Shown: piece after piece, positions 10,372 through 22,799 of the stretch
Position numbering within the stretch: the first letter of the stretch is position 1
Layout: each line of letters starts with the position of its first letter
Assembly: GCA_037957365.1 (NCBI GenBank)
Contig: JARHVA010000006.1
Span: forward strand, 13,288,001-13,352,000
From: Torreya grandis
Taxonomy: Eukaryota; Streptophyta; Pinopsida; Cupressales; Taxaceae
Direction: 5' to 3'
DNA: 64,000 nt
Notes under the pieces: generated by a model
Told to the model about the DNA's origin: nothing
Database searches by the model: none
The model's input: the letters and a program-made list of their open reading frames with translations, nothing else
Position numbers and translations under genes: made by a program

Positions 10372-11722
10372 CAATTAATTGCTGACAATAAGCCAGAAGA
10401 CACACAACATGAAGAAACTGAAGTAGAAGAGACACCAACAATCCTTTTTGTCTCCACTACCAATGAGTGGTATTCAGGGATCGCTCATTTCCTTATTTAT
10501 GGTGAATGTCCTGCTCATTTGTTTTACAAAGAAATGAGGACTATCAAGTTGAAAGCTGCCAATTTTGTCCTTTGGGACAATGTCTTGTATAAGAGAAGCA
10601 TAGATGGAGTATTCCTTCACCGTGTAGACAAAGAGCAACAAAGCCAGCGTTTGAAATCTTTTCACAATTTGCCCTGTGGAGGACATTTTTCTGCTCCTGT
10701 GACTACTCACAAGATTCTACGAGCCATGTATTACTGGCCAACTCTTTTCCAAGATGCACATAAGTGGGTGAGAAAATGTTAACTCTATCAGCGATTTGTT
10801 GGAAGACCCAAGTTAGCTGCGATGCCTCTCAAGCCAGTAATCATAGAAGAACCTTTCCAGCAATGGAGGATTGATTTTATTGGGACAATAAACCATCTTC
10901 AAGTGTTGGACATGATTATGTCCTTACAACAACTGACTATTTCACCAAGTGGGTAGAAGCAATCCCAACTAAGCATGCTACTTCAAAAGTTGTATGCAAC
11001 TTCCTCAAAGAGAATATCATTTCCAAGTTTGGAGTTTCAATCAAAATTATTATTGATAATGCAGCTTGTTTCACCTCTTAGGGGATTACACAATTCTGTT
11101 TTTATTATGGAATTATACTTTCTCATTCTTTTGATTATTTTTCACAAGGGAATGGACAAGTTGAATCCAGCAATAAGAACTTGATAACTATCATCAAGAA
11201 GCTAGCAGATGACAATCAAAAGATATGGCACAAAGCATTGGTTGATGCTCTATGGGCAGATAGAATCACACTAAAGAAGGCAATTGGTATGTCTCATTTT
11301 CAACTTCTTTATGGTATCAATGCTGAGATACCAATCACCTTAGAATTGCTAGCCTTGAAATTAGCAAAGGCAATTGAGGATCAGACATATAAAGTTCTCT
11401 TGATAAAAGAATCATGTGCCTGACTGAGCTGGAGGAACAAAGAACCATGGTGGTGGACAGAATTGCTGCTCATCAAATTCTGGTAAAGAAACTCTTTGAC
11501 CAGAAGGCCACAAATTGTGATTTCTAGATTGGAGATCAAGCCCTGCTATGGGACAAAAGGAGAGAACCAAAGGGGATGCATGGAAAATTTGACTCCCTTT
11601 GGAGAGACCCATTTATAATTCATCAGCACATTGGTGAAAACAACTTTTTTCTGAAATATCAAGATGGCATACTTTTTTCTCTGCCTCACAATGGACAGCA
11701 TTTAAAACACTTCAACTCTTAA
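10372..11722 (+). pseudogene. E1 integrase
   Basis: Continues the RT frame after the stop at 10369. The N-terminal HHCC zinc-binding region is present (CGGHF and YYWPTLF blocks), but the last CxxC is damaged: a stop follows the first Cys and the second is Tyr. The catalytic core keeps all three acidic positions: Asp in RIDFIG, Asp in IIDNAACF and Glu in GNGQVESS. They are spread over shifted frames, with a frameshift near 10890 and further stops. The C-terminal part (GDQALLWDKRREPKG to GQHLKHFNS, stop at 11720) is of the non-chromoviral type and has no chromodomain. Integrase would insert the DNA copy and make the 5-bp target duplication. Confidence 0.88.
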
Positions 11723-13743
11723 AGTATCAGATCATTGCATATGTATATTTGTACATTTTTTAATTCTATTTTGTTTTGTTTGTTTCCGTTTTTGATGCCT
11801 TTCATTTTTGGGTAGCATGACTCCGTAACCCAATGGTACACATGAAGACACTGGAGATTCTGGATTCTACTTATTTCAATTCTTTTTGCAACTGACATAA
11901 GTTTCCTAACTGGAGCCAACTGTTGTCCCTCAAAAATATCACTCATTTTTGAGACAACATTTGAACTATTTTGATCTTACAGACCAAAATTGTCTCTTTC
12001 CTTTTTAAAATTTGTCTTGGGCATTCAAATTCTTCATTTTTCAAGCGTCTCAGAAATCTACGGACTCTGTAGGCTTGAATCTACAGACTCAGCAGGAAGA
12101 GGAAATCTATGGACTCTGTAGGCAGGTTCATTTCTACAAGTTCAACGGGCTTCACAATTTCTGCAGGCGGGTTCAACTAAAAGAATCAGTTTCTATCACT
12201 TGGTCATTTTCAAGATTGGTTCAGTGCCTTGGTTCAATCAAAAATGTCTATCGGCAAGCATTCAAGCAAAATAGGCTTGAACCACTTTGGTTTAATCGGT
12301 TCAATCAGTTTGTCCGCTTTGTTTCAACGTTTTGGTTCAAACACATGGTTCAAAGGCAAGTTCAACGGTTGGTTCAAACACTTGGTTCAAAGGCTTGGTT
12401 CATTCAATTGAACTATCATCGTGAACCATCGGCTTGAACCATTTTGTTTCAAAGCCTTGGTTCAACGAAGTGGTTCAACATGTTTGGTTCAACGAAGATA
12501 AAAAAGACTCAACCGAAACAAGGGAATGAACCATTGAACCGTTGAACCAAAGTTGGTTCAAGCGACAAAATTCAAAGGAGTGCCCCAAGAGTCAAAGACA
12601 CAAGTGCCCTTGCGAAAGGGAATTCCCGTGGCAAAAAGTGACCAAGGTAAACAAACAAACCGAGAGAAAAGCCCGACAGAATCCCACGGATGTTGCCAAG
12701 TGTTGACGGTCGAGCCCCACTAAACTTTGTTTTTGCGAATTGGTAGATATTGCCACGTGTCCCTCTTGAAGCTTGTTGGGAGCCTCCAAGTGTCAATATC
12801 CGCAGTCTCTTCCCTTAGCTTCACTGTTTTGAGCAAAGACCATGGTGGGCCTGGGGACGAGTGACTAAATGAAGCAGAACGCGCCAAGTGTTTGCATCTG
12901 CGCGACTAACAAATGTATTCGGACCGTGCCACGTGTCCCTTGCAAAATTCAGCGAAAGCTAACAAGTGTCAATCTCCGCAATTTCTCCCTCCTGCTTCTT
13001 GTTTTCATAAAGATTGTGGTGGACCTCCAGTGAGCTGCTGAAGAAAGCGGAATGCACCATGTGTCATCATCCACTTGACTCTCCAAAGACGAACAGAAGC
13101 CGCCACCTGTTCATTTATAACTCCGCGGAGAGCGACACGTGTCTGCGTTCGAGTTTCAAACAAGTTTCTAAGCTCATCTTAAGCATTTTTTGAGCACAGC
13201 GGAGACTGCCACGTGTTATCATCCACATGAATCTAAAATAAGTCCAGAGTGTTTTCAAAGGCTGCTAAAGCGCAGCGGAGACTGCCATGTGTCATCTTCC
13301 GCAGGGCTCTCAAAGGATATGTAATCTTTCGAGTCTCATTTCACTTTGATTCTAAGAGCCACAAAAGCCGCCACGTGTCCTTTGTAAGTTAAGTGGAAGC
13401 TGCCACCTTTTCCGTTGTAAATCTGCAGAAGTTGCCACACGTCTTCACCTGTTTAGCAGCGGAATGTGCCACGTGTCAATTGCTAACGACCAGCAGAAAG
13501 TGACTAAGGAATAAAGCATCGAATTGAATCTAGGACCCAATTCAAATAACCAAAAAAAGAGGAACGATGAAGAAGGATCAGATCCCTAGGTGGACATTGA
13601 AAGATGTAAACTTTCAATAGCGTGACTTGTTTCTCTGCATTGAGAAAAGCAAATGGGTAGATGCCCCTAAGTTCCAGCCTGCCTTCTTAACATATTTCAA
13701 TGCAACATGATGTGTTACTATTCCTGAGTCCTTCTTGAAGAGG

Positions 13744-13753
13744 CTATATAAGG
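13744..13753 (+). promoter_or_regulatory. TATA box of E1 3' LTR
   Basis: CTATATAAGG, matching the copy at 4866. From this LTR, transcription would read rightward into E0 and E4 sequence. Confidence 0.6.
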
Positions 13754-14365
13754 GACTCTCTTCTATTGTAAATGGATCTCTTTTTTGACAATTAAAACGA
13801 AATTCTGCCCAAATTGAAAGACACTTCTGAGACTTTGAGCTCAGTTTGTTTATCATATTTTGTTATTGGAATAAGAAAGCAAGTGGTTTTTCAGACTTTG
13901 TGCTGTAATATCTTTGTTGTTGAGGAAACTGTTCTTATATATTTTTCCTTAATATATCTTCTGTTCATTTAATTCAACAAGCAGAATTAGTGACAGTAGT
14001 CGGAAAGGTGTCCTGAAGAGTCAAGTGTGGAGAGACTTTGTGCCCCCATAATTGCCTTTAGTGTGTTTTCTTTTCATTTCTGTGTAAAGGACCTTGGGAC
14101 GACTTTGTGCCCTCATTGTCCTTCGTATCTTACTCTTGAGCAATTCAGGTGGAGACTTTGTGCTGCATCTCGATTTGCTGGTTATTACATCCTTTGCTAC
14201 ATTTTGTTGTTACTACAAGGAGTATTCTTGTGGTTTGCTGAATAGTACTTATGAAAGAAGAGGAGTACTGTCTGTCATTTCCCTTGAGTTTTTCTTTTGA
14301 TCCGCAGGCATCATCTTTGAAAAAAGAGAGATGGATGGTTTGTCCTACCCCTGAGTATTATTTTC

Positions 14366-14370
<5 letters not shown>

Positions 14371-14432
<62 letters not shown>
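14371..14432. repeat. (TA)n microsatellite in E1 3' LTR
   Basis: A pure TA run of about 31 units, the counterpart of the 5' LTR run and a few units longer. Confidence 0.95.
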
Positions 14433-14435
<3 letters not shown>

Positions 14436-14574
14436 AACCTCCCCTTGATGAGAGGAGAGATCAATCCCCTTCTGATGTGGTAAAACTACACATTTGGACG
14501 ACTAATCTTCCTACTTTCGCTGATCAGACCTATTTTGTTTATCAGTACGCTGATCGACAAAATATTCAACCAAC

Positions 14575-14826
14575 GGGCCTAAGAGAGGTCTCTATAATAT
14601 AAGGATCCTCTAAATAGAAAAAAGGTAGAAGAGCATTCTAGATCTACCACAAGAAAGGTGTCGATCCACAAAGTTGTTTTTGGTTGTTGACAAGGGTTGT
14701 GTGTAAATCTTATCTTGGACAACCTCATCAATATCAACCACATGATAATCATCATCGACATCATCTTTGGTATTACTACATTCCCTATAGTCAAGTTTTG
14801 CTATTTGTTCCATTGGGATACATTTC
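14575..14826 (-). pseudogene. E0 gypsy fragment, downstream part
   Basis: A minus-strand open frame here (14610-14813) joins in phase to the minus-strand frame at 61419-61823 once E4 and one copy of its ATTTC target duplication are removed. One stop (61419-61421) lies near the join. The piece is acidic and lacks a recognisable domain. It would follow the protease region of E0. Its left end is cut by E1. Confidence 0.55.
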
Positions 14827-16515
14827 TGATGCCAAATGGATGATCTTTACTTCAATTCTCTCAAGAAAGTCTGCAACTTTTTATATCACTGTCACTTGAA
14901 TCTTGAATAAGATACTTTTCAACTTAGAAGCTTGTTTCTTGACTCAATCTTCTCTCAAAAACCAATAAAAAGTTTAAGGTATTTTCATTAAGCTTAGAGA
15001 GGTTGTTTTGTATAGGTTCAAACACTAATCAAGTCACTTGATGGTTCAAAACTCAACTTAGTCAAAAATATTGCTACAATACTGTATTAGGCCAGTGAGG
15101 TCTCAAGAAAAGATGTATTAACTCTTAGATCCTTTTCAATAACCTTTTGAATGATCTCTCAATAGATATAGGTTACTCATATTAATAAGAAACCAATCTT
15201 TGGTCTATTGGTTTCTTAATAGAGATAATTTCAAGACTATTCTATTCTTCTAGACTTATGTTGGTCTAATTCACTCTCTCTACTGGTCTTGGATTAGTAC
15301 AAACAATAAATGACTTAACCTACCTTACAGAACCATTATATAGTGATTATCTAACATTGAGACACCTTTAAACAAGATTAGGGGTCAAAGAGCAAAGCAA
15401 AACAATCACTTCTTACTCTTTTCTAGGTCTCTTGGTAGACACCTACAAAAAATTAGAACACGGTCGGATATTCTCACCTTACAAGGTTTCTCTCCACCAA
15501 CCAACACTAAAAATAGATCATAAACGCCTTTGTCCACCTTCCATCAAAATTTGGAGAGATTTCACCGGTTAAATAATGAAGTTGTGAATCAATTTGTGTC
15601 TTAAACCTTGCTTTAGGTTTTCTCAGGATATATAAAAGCCGAAATTTTTTTAACCATTGTTCACAAACCTTGGGATGCTTTGAATCATCTTAACACTTGT
15701 ATCAAACTCTTAAGAGTCTCTTTCAACTTTTCCAAACTTTAAACCAAGCTCATGTAACTGGTTATATGTAATTCAAGTCATTGTAAACCACTGTTAACAC
15801 ACATAAAACAAGGTATGGAAAGTTTTCAAAGAGAAAAATTTCAATTTAGCACAAGTTCAATTCAAATTTGGAAGAATCATATTCATTCATATGTAAACAA
15901 CATGATTACACAGATTTCAAGTGATATAAGGCTTTTATTGACAAGAAACTTGCACTTCAACACTTACAGATCCTTGTTTTAGGACTACAGACTGTCATTA
16001 GTCCTTGCAATGATGAAAATTTGATCTTTTAATGCTTGTAGAAGGTCTTGAACGTCTGTTTCTGGATGGATTCTATCTTGATCAAGTTGTTGAAGCCTCT
16101 CCCAATCTTAAAATGGCTAAGTTTGGTTGAGATTCTCCCTTAACTATTCAAACTCAAGATAGCAAATGACTTATTGTGAATAGTGATTTGTTACATTTGC
16201 TTTGTTTTTTATTTTCAAGATGACTATGACACTAATAAGGACTAGAAAACCCCTAGCTACATCCTAGACCACTGACACACTCTTTATAACTCATTTCAAT
16301 CCTTATACAATGACATTTATTCATCTATTTGCAAAACAAAGATTTGAATTTTCAAAATTTGAGTTTTGGTAAGGAAACTCTCTAAAGACTCTAAATGATC
16401 TAAAACAAACTCCTAATGCCTCTACAAGGCTTATTATAACTCAATAGACCTCCTAGGACTCCTAAAGATGTTGACAAGGCTATTTTGACCTATTGACTAG
16501 GGTGCACCTACATCA
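14827..16515 (-). repeat. E4 3' LTR (left copy)
   Basis: Matches 59721-61393 throughout. In plus-strand reading it starts TGATGCCAAATGGAT and ends CCTACATCA. A candidate minus-strand TATA box (ACTATATAATG) lies at 15335-15345. Confidence 0.92.
15335..15345 (-). promoter_or_regulatory. Candidate TATA box, E4 LTR
   Basis: Minus-strand ACTATATAATG, conserved in the other LTR near 60228-60240 and placed about two thirds into the LTR, as expected for a U3/R boundary. Supported only by motif and conservation. Confidence 0.4.
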
Positions 16516-16539
16516 AACCACCAAGGTAAAAAGAACTCA

Positions 16540-17994
16540 TCATGGACTCCTGTTCATGGGTTGTTCTATGCTGTTGCCATGTTTGTTGATATCTGCAACT
16601 GACATCCAAGTTGATTCTTCAATTGGATGATCTTTTCACTTAACTAAACACTGCAAATATTCTTTACCTCTTGTTTTCTTGATCACCTTTTGATCTATAA
16701 TGGCTTCTAGCTGATTTGGTAGTTTCTTCGGCAGTTGTTTCCAAGGTATAGTCTGATCATGTACATCTTCAGATGTTGTGTTATTGTTTTCTCCTTCTCT
16801 ATAAGGATAACTATCAATAACATTGAAAATCGGAGAAATTCCAATATCTATTGGAAGCTCTAGTTCATATACATTTGCTGAAAATTTCTTAAGGACCTTA
16901 CAAAGTCCAATCTTTTTCAATTTCAGTTTGTTGTATTTCCCTCTTGGGAATCTTTCCTTTCTAAGATGAACCAACACAAGATCTCCTACCTCAAATTGAA
17001 CTTCTTTTCTTTTTAAATCAGTTCTCTTTTTGTGTTTGCTTGAACTCATCTATAGTCTTTGCTTTCCCTGCTTATGGAGTTCTTGCATGGTTGTTGCAAA
17101 TTCTTCTCCATCTGCACTTCTCTTTTCTTGTTTGCCTAAATTTATCAACTCATACACACTTTTAGGATACATACCATACAAAATCTGAAAATGACTCATA
17201 ATTGTACTTCTGTTTGATGAATTATTGTATGTAAATTATGCTTGTGCCAACACTTGATCCCACTGTTTGGGATGATCACTCACCAAACTCCTAAGAGTGT
17301 TCCCAAGTCTTTTAGTGACTACTTCAGTCTGGCCATCTATTTGAGGATGATATGTAGAACTGGAATTCAAATTAGTACCTAACTTTCTCCAAAGAGTCCT
17401 CCAAAAATGACCAATAAATTTAGTGTCTATCAGAAACAATACTATTAGGCAACCCATGTAGTCTTACTATCTCTTTGAAAAATAAATCAACAATATGAGT
17501 TGCATCACTTGTCTTAGAGTAAGGAATAAAATGAACCATTTTGGAAAATCTATCAACCACCACAAAAATAGAATCATTACCTTTTTGAATTTTAGGTAAA
17601 CCAAGAATAAAATCCATACTTACTGAATCCCATGGCCTATTGGGAATGGGTAATCACTGATAAAGTCCTATATTTTGGCTTCTTCCTTTTGCATAATGAC
17701 ATATTCTACATTTTTCAACAAATTTATTTACATCAGCTACCATATTTGGCCAAAAATAGTGTGTTGAGTTGAGCAAGTGTTTTATCTTGCCCAAAATATT
17801 TTGCAAGGCTGCCACTGTGCTTTTCTTTAAGTAAATTCTCTCTCATGGATCCTTTAGGAATGCATAATTGCTTACCTTTAAATAATATCCATTCTTGCAA
17901 CATGTAGTCCATCTAAGGACTTTTATCTCTGATTATAGGATCCTTGCATGCTTCATATACTTCTTTAAAATCTACATCTTCTTTGTATAGGTCA
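16540..17994 (-). pseudogene. E4 integrase with C-terminal chromodomain
   Basis: Reading leftward from 17994: a pre-integrase linker, a zinc-binding HHCC region (EKHSGSL, then CRIC), then the catalytic core. Asp is in MDFILGLP and IVSDRH; the final Glu is replaced by a stop in a QA-stop-FTYNN context. The [20 protein letters not shown] block is typical of chromoviral integrases. The C-terminus is a chromodomain ([13 protein letters not shown], then a stop where Trp is usual, then ESTWMSVADI). Chromodomains are thought to steer integration toward marked chromatin (established for chromoviruses). Several stops and frameshifts make it inactive. The upstream junction at 17994/17995 is where E6 interrupts the element. 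Confidence 0.9.
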
Positions 17995-20900
17995 TGTTAT
18001 CACCAAATCTCACATCCTAAAAATGGTTGTTCAAGCCTACTCTAAGATTTGAACAACATTGAGTTACCTCTAGCCCTGTGGGTTGCCTATAGCAAAGATA
18101 AACCTCTAGGTTTAAGGGCTAGCTCCTTAAATATGACTTTGCTTGCTTATCACTTACACCACTTGCTTGCTTGGATGAAAAAGGGTAAAAGTAACATGAA
18201 AATAAACTACTCTAATGAGGTGATACACCAGAAAGATCTCCACTAGACTACCATACAAATGCACTATGAAACATGACTCACAACACTAGTCTCAAAATCT
18301 CGAATTGCTCTAACATTAGTATTTCAAACATGGAGGTGATATGCATTGAACTACTCAAGGTGAGTGAACCAGAGGTCAGATAGCAGACACTAAGGCTACT
18401 CCTTAGACTTAAAGATAGACAAATGCACTTGACAACTCTTCATGTGAGTTGTTAGAATGAGAACAACTTGCATCAAACATGGAAGAGCAAAGAGAAAGTA
18501 AGGATAGATACTAATCACTTGACCTTTCACTACACAACACTTCACACACTTAAACACGAAGTTGATGAAATCAAAACCAGCTTGGAAAACTTTATTTCAA
18601 AGGAAAAATAAAGTATCAAACCAGCAGGGCTTCGCCATACCATGTGTGGATTCTTTACAAAAGCCAAAATGGATTGCATTTATAGAGCATATGAGAGGTG
18701 AGAGGAGAAAAGAAGTTAAAAGGTCACAAAAACAAGTGTCAACCTATGAAAACCAGTTATAAAGCAAGAGAATAGAGTGTGAAAAAGACCATGAAGGTCT
18801 TCTTGGACAAGTGTCCAGTTGAAGCATGACAAACTATCTAAAAATGGCGTAGAGACTCTTCAACTAGTCCTCTTGAAACTACCTTTATCATGAAGCATCT
18901 CTGGAGCACTTGAAATTAAACTAGGGAGAGTTGACACATATGCACTATCTTAGGTAGGTTGGAAACATGCTATGATAGTCATCAAATGCTTCTCTAACTC
19001 ATAGCTTTCTTCTTGACATTTATGCTCACTGCCTGCAGTCATTCATTGGTATTTTAGGCTTCATTCTTCACATTTGTCATCAAGGGGACCTTTAGTTAAC
19101 CAAATCCATGAAAGAGGTGTTAGGACACCTATTTAAGGTCCTTCTGCCTTCCACTCCATGAATTAGACCTTAAAAAGACCCCAAATCAAACTTCTCATCT
19201 TCTCACTAGATAGTCACTTTATCTTTTCACTCCCTGTCCAAGACTGCCTGTGATGAACGGTACAACATAAATGTTTCTATGTTTTTCTATGGAGAGAGTT
19301 GAATATAGGGAGTTAGAACAAGTCCCTCTTGACCTTCTTCAATGGTTCTCATCTACCAATTCCATTTTGCACCTACAAAATAATAAAAAACCTGCAAAAA
19401 ACCTTGAATTTAGCTTGTCCGTACAAGTAGGTTATAGACCAATTGATTGTCCAAGAGCCTGGGAGAGTCTTCAACAAGTCCAAATCAATTTCCAGGGCAA
19501 ACTACCCCTCCTGAATGCATCTCCTTGCATATTTTCTCCATCAAGTCAAAACCAGGGTTTTAGGAGGGTTTTTCTTCTTAGGATTGATTCATAAAAACCA
19601 GACGTTCAATCTATACACAATTTCCACTGAGACCAAGTGTAGGACCCTACTCAACTACCCCTAGCTCTTTGGGGCACCATGCAAGGTATCCGTACAGGTG
19701 TGAGTATTTGAAGTTGGCTTATTGAGCTTTCTCATGCACTTCCCTTGTCATGGTTTTAAGCCAAAAGTGACCCCTTTGTGTAGTCTCTTGCAAACCAATG
19801 TTTCTAAGTCATCCTAAACTCTCCCCTGAATGTCTTCACATGTTTAGAATGATCTTGTGGTCATAGAAATGAAGTTAGACCCTTGTAGGGCTTATGCTTA
19901 GTTCTAGGCCTAATAGGTCTGACTGTGCCTAACTGCCCATGGCTATCTCTAAGTGGTTTCCAACATCTGTGATTGATTCTAAACCTTGTTCATGCTTCAC
20001 TACAACTCTATAGACCTTTATACAATGCCTCTTGTTCCCCTTTTCACCTTTCCAATCTTTATGTGCTCTGCTTGCAGGGTAATCTTGACTGGGAGTGCTT
20101 CTGTTTAAGATAAAACAAAGGGCATCTACCCTACTTGTCCAACAATAATGAGATTGTGGGAGGGTGAAAAAGGTCTTGAAGACCATCTGCACAAAGTTTC
20201 ATGGTTGGATCGCCTTTGCAAAGTCCCCAATACTTCAAATCCTCAAGACAAACTTATATGACTGTGTATTGTCTGCAGGGTTTGGAAACCTTAGTCTTAG
20301 TGACAAGTCATAACTTGTCCTTGCTCTGTCCTTACTTCATGAAGACCATATGAAGTTAATGCTACCGCTATGAGAATGGTCTCAACATGCTCACCATCCT
20401 ATATTTCTACCAACCCTCTTAACTCATATCTCTTCTTTGCATAGGCTAGTTCATGGATTGTATTGACTAAAAAAAATGGGATTCCTGTAGGAGTGTTTAC
20501 ATGTTTGGGCATTGTGTTTCATGCCTTAGGTCTTTCTTGAAGTCCTTGAGATCATTTCACAGTCTTTTAAACTCACTTTTGCATTCAAACTACCTTTTTT
20601 AACTAGCATGAGTCAGTCCATCTTCATATACTGACTGTGTTTCCTGTAGATGTGCATTAGATAGAAGTTAAAAACTCCTGTAGGTGCTCATCTAGGCATT
20701 ACTTGTGTTTCATTAGGCCATCCTCCACTTATGTGAGCTCATCTCATGTTTAGAGACCATAGTCTCACTCACTGCCATATGTCACTACAAGTTGTTGCTT
20801 TTGTTTAAGTTAGGAACCATTCCACCATCATCCTTTTTTGATCAACCAACCATATTTTTATGTGAAGACCTTGCCCCTATGCTTGGGCTACAAGATGGAA

Positions 20901-22378
20901 ACTGCTAGACCTATTCATTTCTCAAAACACTCTACTATGGAAGAACCAAGTGTAAGGTAGAATCCTCATTTGGAGAAGTTAAGGTAAATTATCCCTTTAA
21001 GCACTTTCTCAACCTTGGCTAACTGTGAGTGTCAATGAAGGGTCTAAGTGTGAAGCTGAGTGTGTTTACATATTTTTAGGTTCTCAAACCATCATCAAAC
21101 ATTGCAAAGTTCCAACATGAAGTTCACACCTCCTCACAATCACTATTTGAACATTCTGACACAGTGTTGTGGGTGGTAGTTGTAGGGTCACTTGACTGTG
21201 TGCTAAGAATTGGTTTTACAACCAATCTTAAACCTCTTTGAATAGTTCAAACTCATTGTTCCCACTTTGAGAATCCTCTCAACTCCTTGAAATCTTCATG
21301 CTTCATTAACATGACTAGTCAAGGCTCCTTTACACTTGACTGTAGGTGACAATCACAAGGTTTCCTGACTATGTGCAATGTGTTAGGCTTTTCACTCCAT
21401 CAACCATGACTACTTGAGATTAAGATTTAAGAGAACACCATGCCATGAGAGGTTAGAAACAACATGCTACCTTTGATCTGAAACCACTACAGGAGAACAA
21501 GCTTTACAATTGTGAAACACAGTCTGCAGACTTACAATGGAGTCCCTCACTAGCAAAAGAGATAGTCTTGCTCATTCCCTAACCTCCACATGTGTAAACT
21601 ATACTGGAAAACTTGTGAGAATGATACTTATACTCCTCAGTATCACATGCAATAATTGTTTTGCAAAAACCAATCCAAAGAGAGAAGAAACTTGAAGGCC
21701 ATGGGGATGTGCAGGCATAAAAAAGGAGCAAACCTTCTTAGTAATGGTTCATAGAGCACAATTAACTAAACCTGAAACTATTACCATGAATTGGAAATAC
21801 ACAGAGAATAATACCACCCACTAAGTGCACTTGCTCTAACTCAAGTCCTCTTGGCCATACCAAACTAAAATCAGTTGACCATTTTTGCTTGTCTAGGAGA
21901 GTGATAGGAAAGATAGGACGATTTTTATCAATTTTAGTTATGTTAAAGCTTCTCAAGCATGAAAGTGAGTTGAGGGAACTTGAAGAGGCACTGTTGAAGC
22001 AACCACACGTGCCATAACTACTGCACAAGTCATACAACTATTTGAAACTACCACTTTTCCCACTGATCTTTTTGTTTTGTTGTTACACCTACATTTTATT
22101 AGTTTTACAATAGTTCCTCTAAAATATTTTGATATGTGGGATGTTGAATATTCTTTTGGAACACTTGTCCTCTATAGAAAATTTGTACAAGTTCAATAAA
22201 TGACCCAAAAGTGACCTTAGAATGACATATGACAAACTATACAAAGATGACAAAGTTAAAACACATATGTTTGACCTTATTAAAGACCACGATACACATT
22301 TTACACCCTAGGGGACTCTATGACAAGTTTAAACTACATAGGGGTTGACTTAATTTGACTTTTGGTCAAATGAGTCAA
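17995..22378. mobile_element. E6: 4.4 kb non-coding insertion, possibly a solo LTR
   Basis: Homology to E4 stops at 17994 and resumes at about 48145. After removing E5, the inserted block starts TGTTATCACC and ends GAGTCAACA (last bases at 48143-48144), so it has TG...CA ends like an LTR. I find no protein domain and no internal direct repeat pair, which fits a very long solo LTR or a non-autonomous element. The flanks (GGTCA and TGGCC) are not a convincing duplication. Orientation is unknown. Confidence 0.45.
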
Positions 22379-22733
22379 TAAGAGGATCCTCCTTGAACAA
22401 GTTAGCAAATAATTATAAATACACGAAATAAACTATGAAAATTAGCAATATATTAACTCATATAAGTAGAACTGAATTAAAATAGTTGAATTGCAGAATT
22501 GCTAGCCTCTTCGAGGGGGCAACCTTCTTTGAGCAAGCCCAATACAATAATTTCGTGGATGCCTTCATTGACCTCAACACTTACTTATATACTAAGTCTA
22601 ATCTAAGCAACTAGTACTTCTTATGAATGTGGGATAAAACAAAATGCTCACAAGATGACTTATAAAACATATGCATCCATAACAACTATTATACTAACAA
22701 AGTAAAGAGAAGGGGTAGCACAGGTTATTAACA
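22379..22733 (-). repeat. E5 3' LTR (left copy)
   Basis: 355 bp; matches 28099-28439 plus 48119-48137. In minus-strand reading it begins TGTTAATAACC and ends GGATCCTCTTA (final CA changed to TA). A TATA-like TAGTATATAAGTAA lies at 22584-22595 on the minus strand, with a match near 28304 in the other copy. Confidence 0.9.
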
Positions 22734-22746
22734 TCCTCTCCCTCTT
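22734..22746 (-). other. E5 polypurine tract
   Basis: Minus-strand AAGAGGGAGAGGA directly precedes the 3' LTR. This is where plus-strand DNA synthesis would be primed. Confidence 0.8.
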
Positions 22747-22799
22747 AGAAAAAGTGTTGTTCTCAAAGCTTCAGATGTGAGAATTGGTACTGAATCTGA

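Larger units (their letters stand above)
3018..14574 (+). mobile_element. E1: near-complete Ty3/gypsy LTR retrotransposon
   Basis: This is an 11.6 kb element with two similar LTRs of about 2.65 kb, a primer binding site directly after the 5' LTR, and gag, protease, an RNase H-like domain, RT, RNase H and integrase in that order. No chromodomain follows the integrase, which points to the Athila/Tat side of Ty3/gypsy rather than the chromoviruses. The flanks GGGCT (3013-3017) and GGGCC (14575-14579) are a likely target-site duplication with one change. I see no clear polypurine tract before the 3' LTR. Coding frames are broken by several stops and at least two frameshifts, so the copy is defective, though it is the best preserved element in the window. 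Confidence 0.93.
11921..14574 (+). repeat. E1 3' LTR
   Basis: Begins TGTTGTCCCTC and ends CAACCAAC, having apparently lost the final A next to the target duplication. It has the same internal order as the 5' LTR: TTGGTTCAA array at 12216-12562, G-box array at 12750-13490 with six exact CACGTG cores (12754, 12930, 13136, 13210, 13372, 13470), TATA box and TA repeat. The 5' copy keeps four exact cores. Confidence 0.93.

Noticed and set aside
11900..11920. Polypurine tract before the E1 3' LTR
   Set aside because: The sequence CTGGAGCCAAC is not purine-rich enough to call.
16540..17994. Integrase at 17 kb as a separate truncated element from the RT/gag at 48-51 kb
   Set aside because: The outer LTRs match, ATTTC flanks are identical, and the linker sequence between RNH and INT is continuous across the inserted block.
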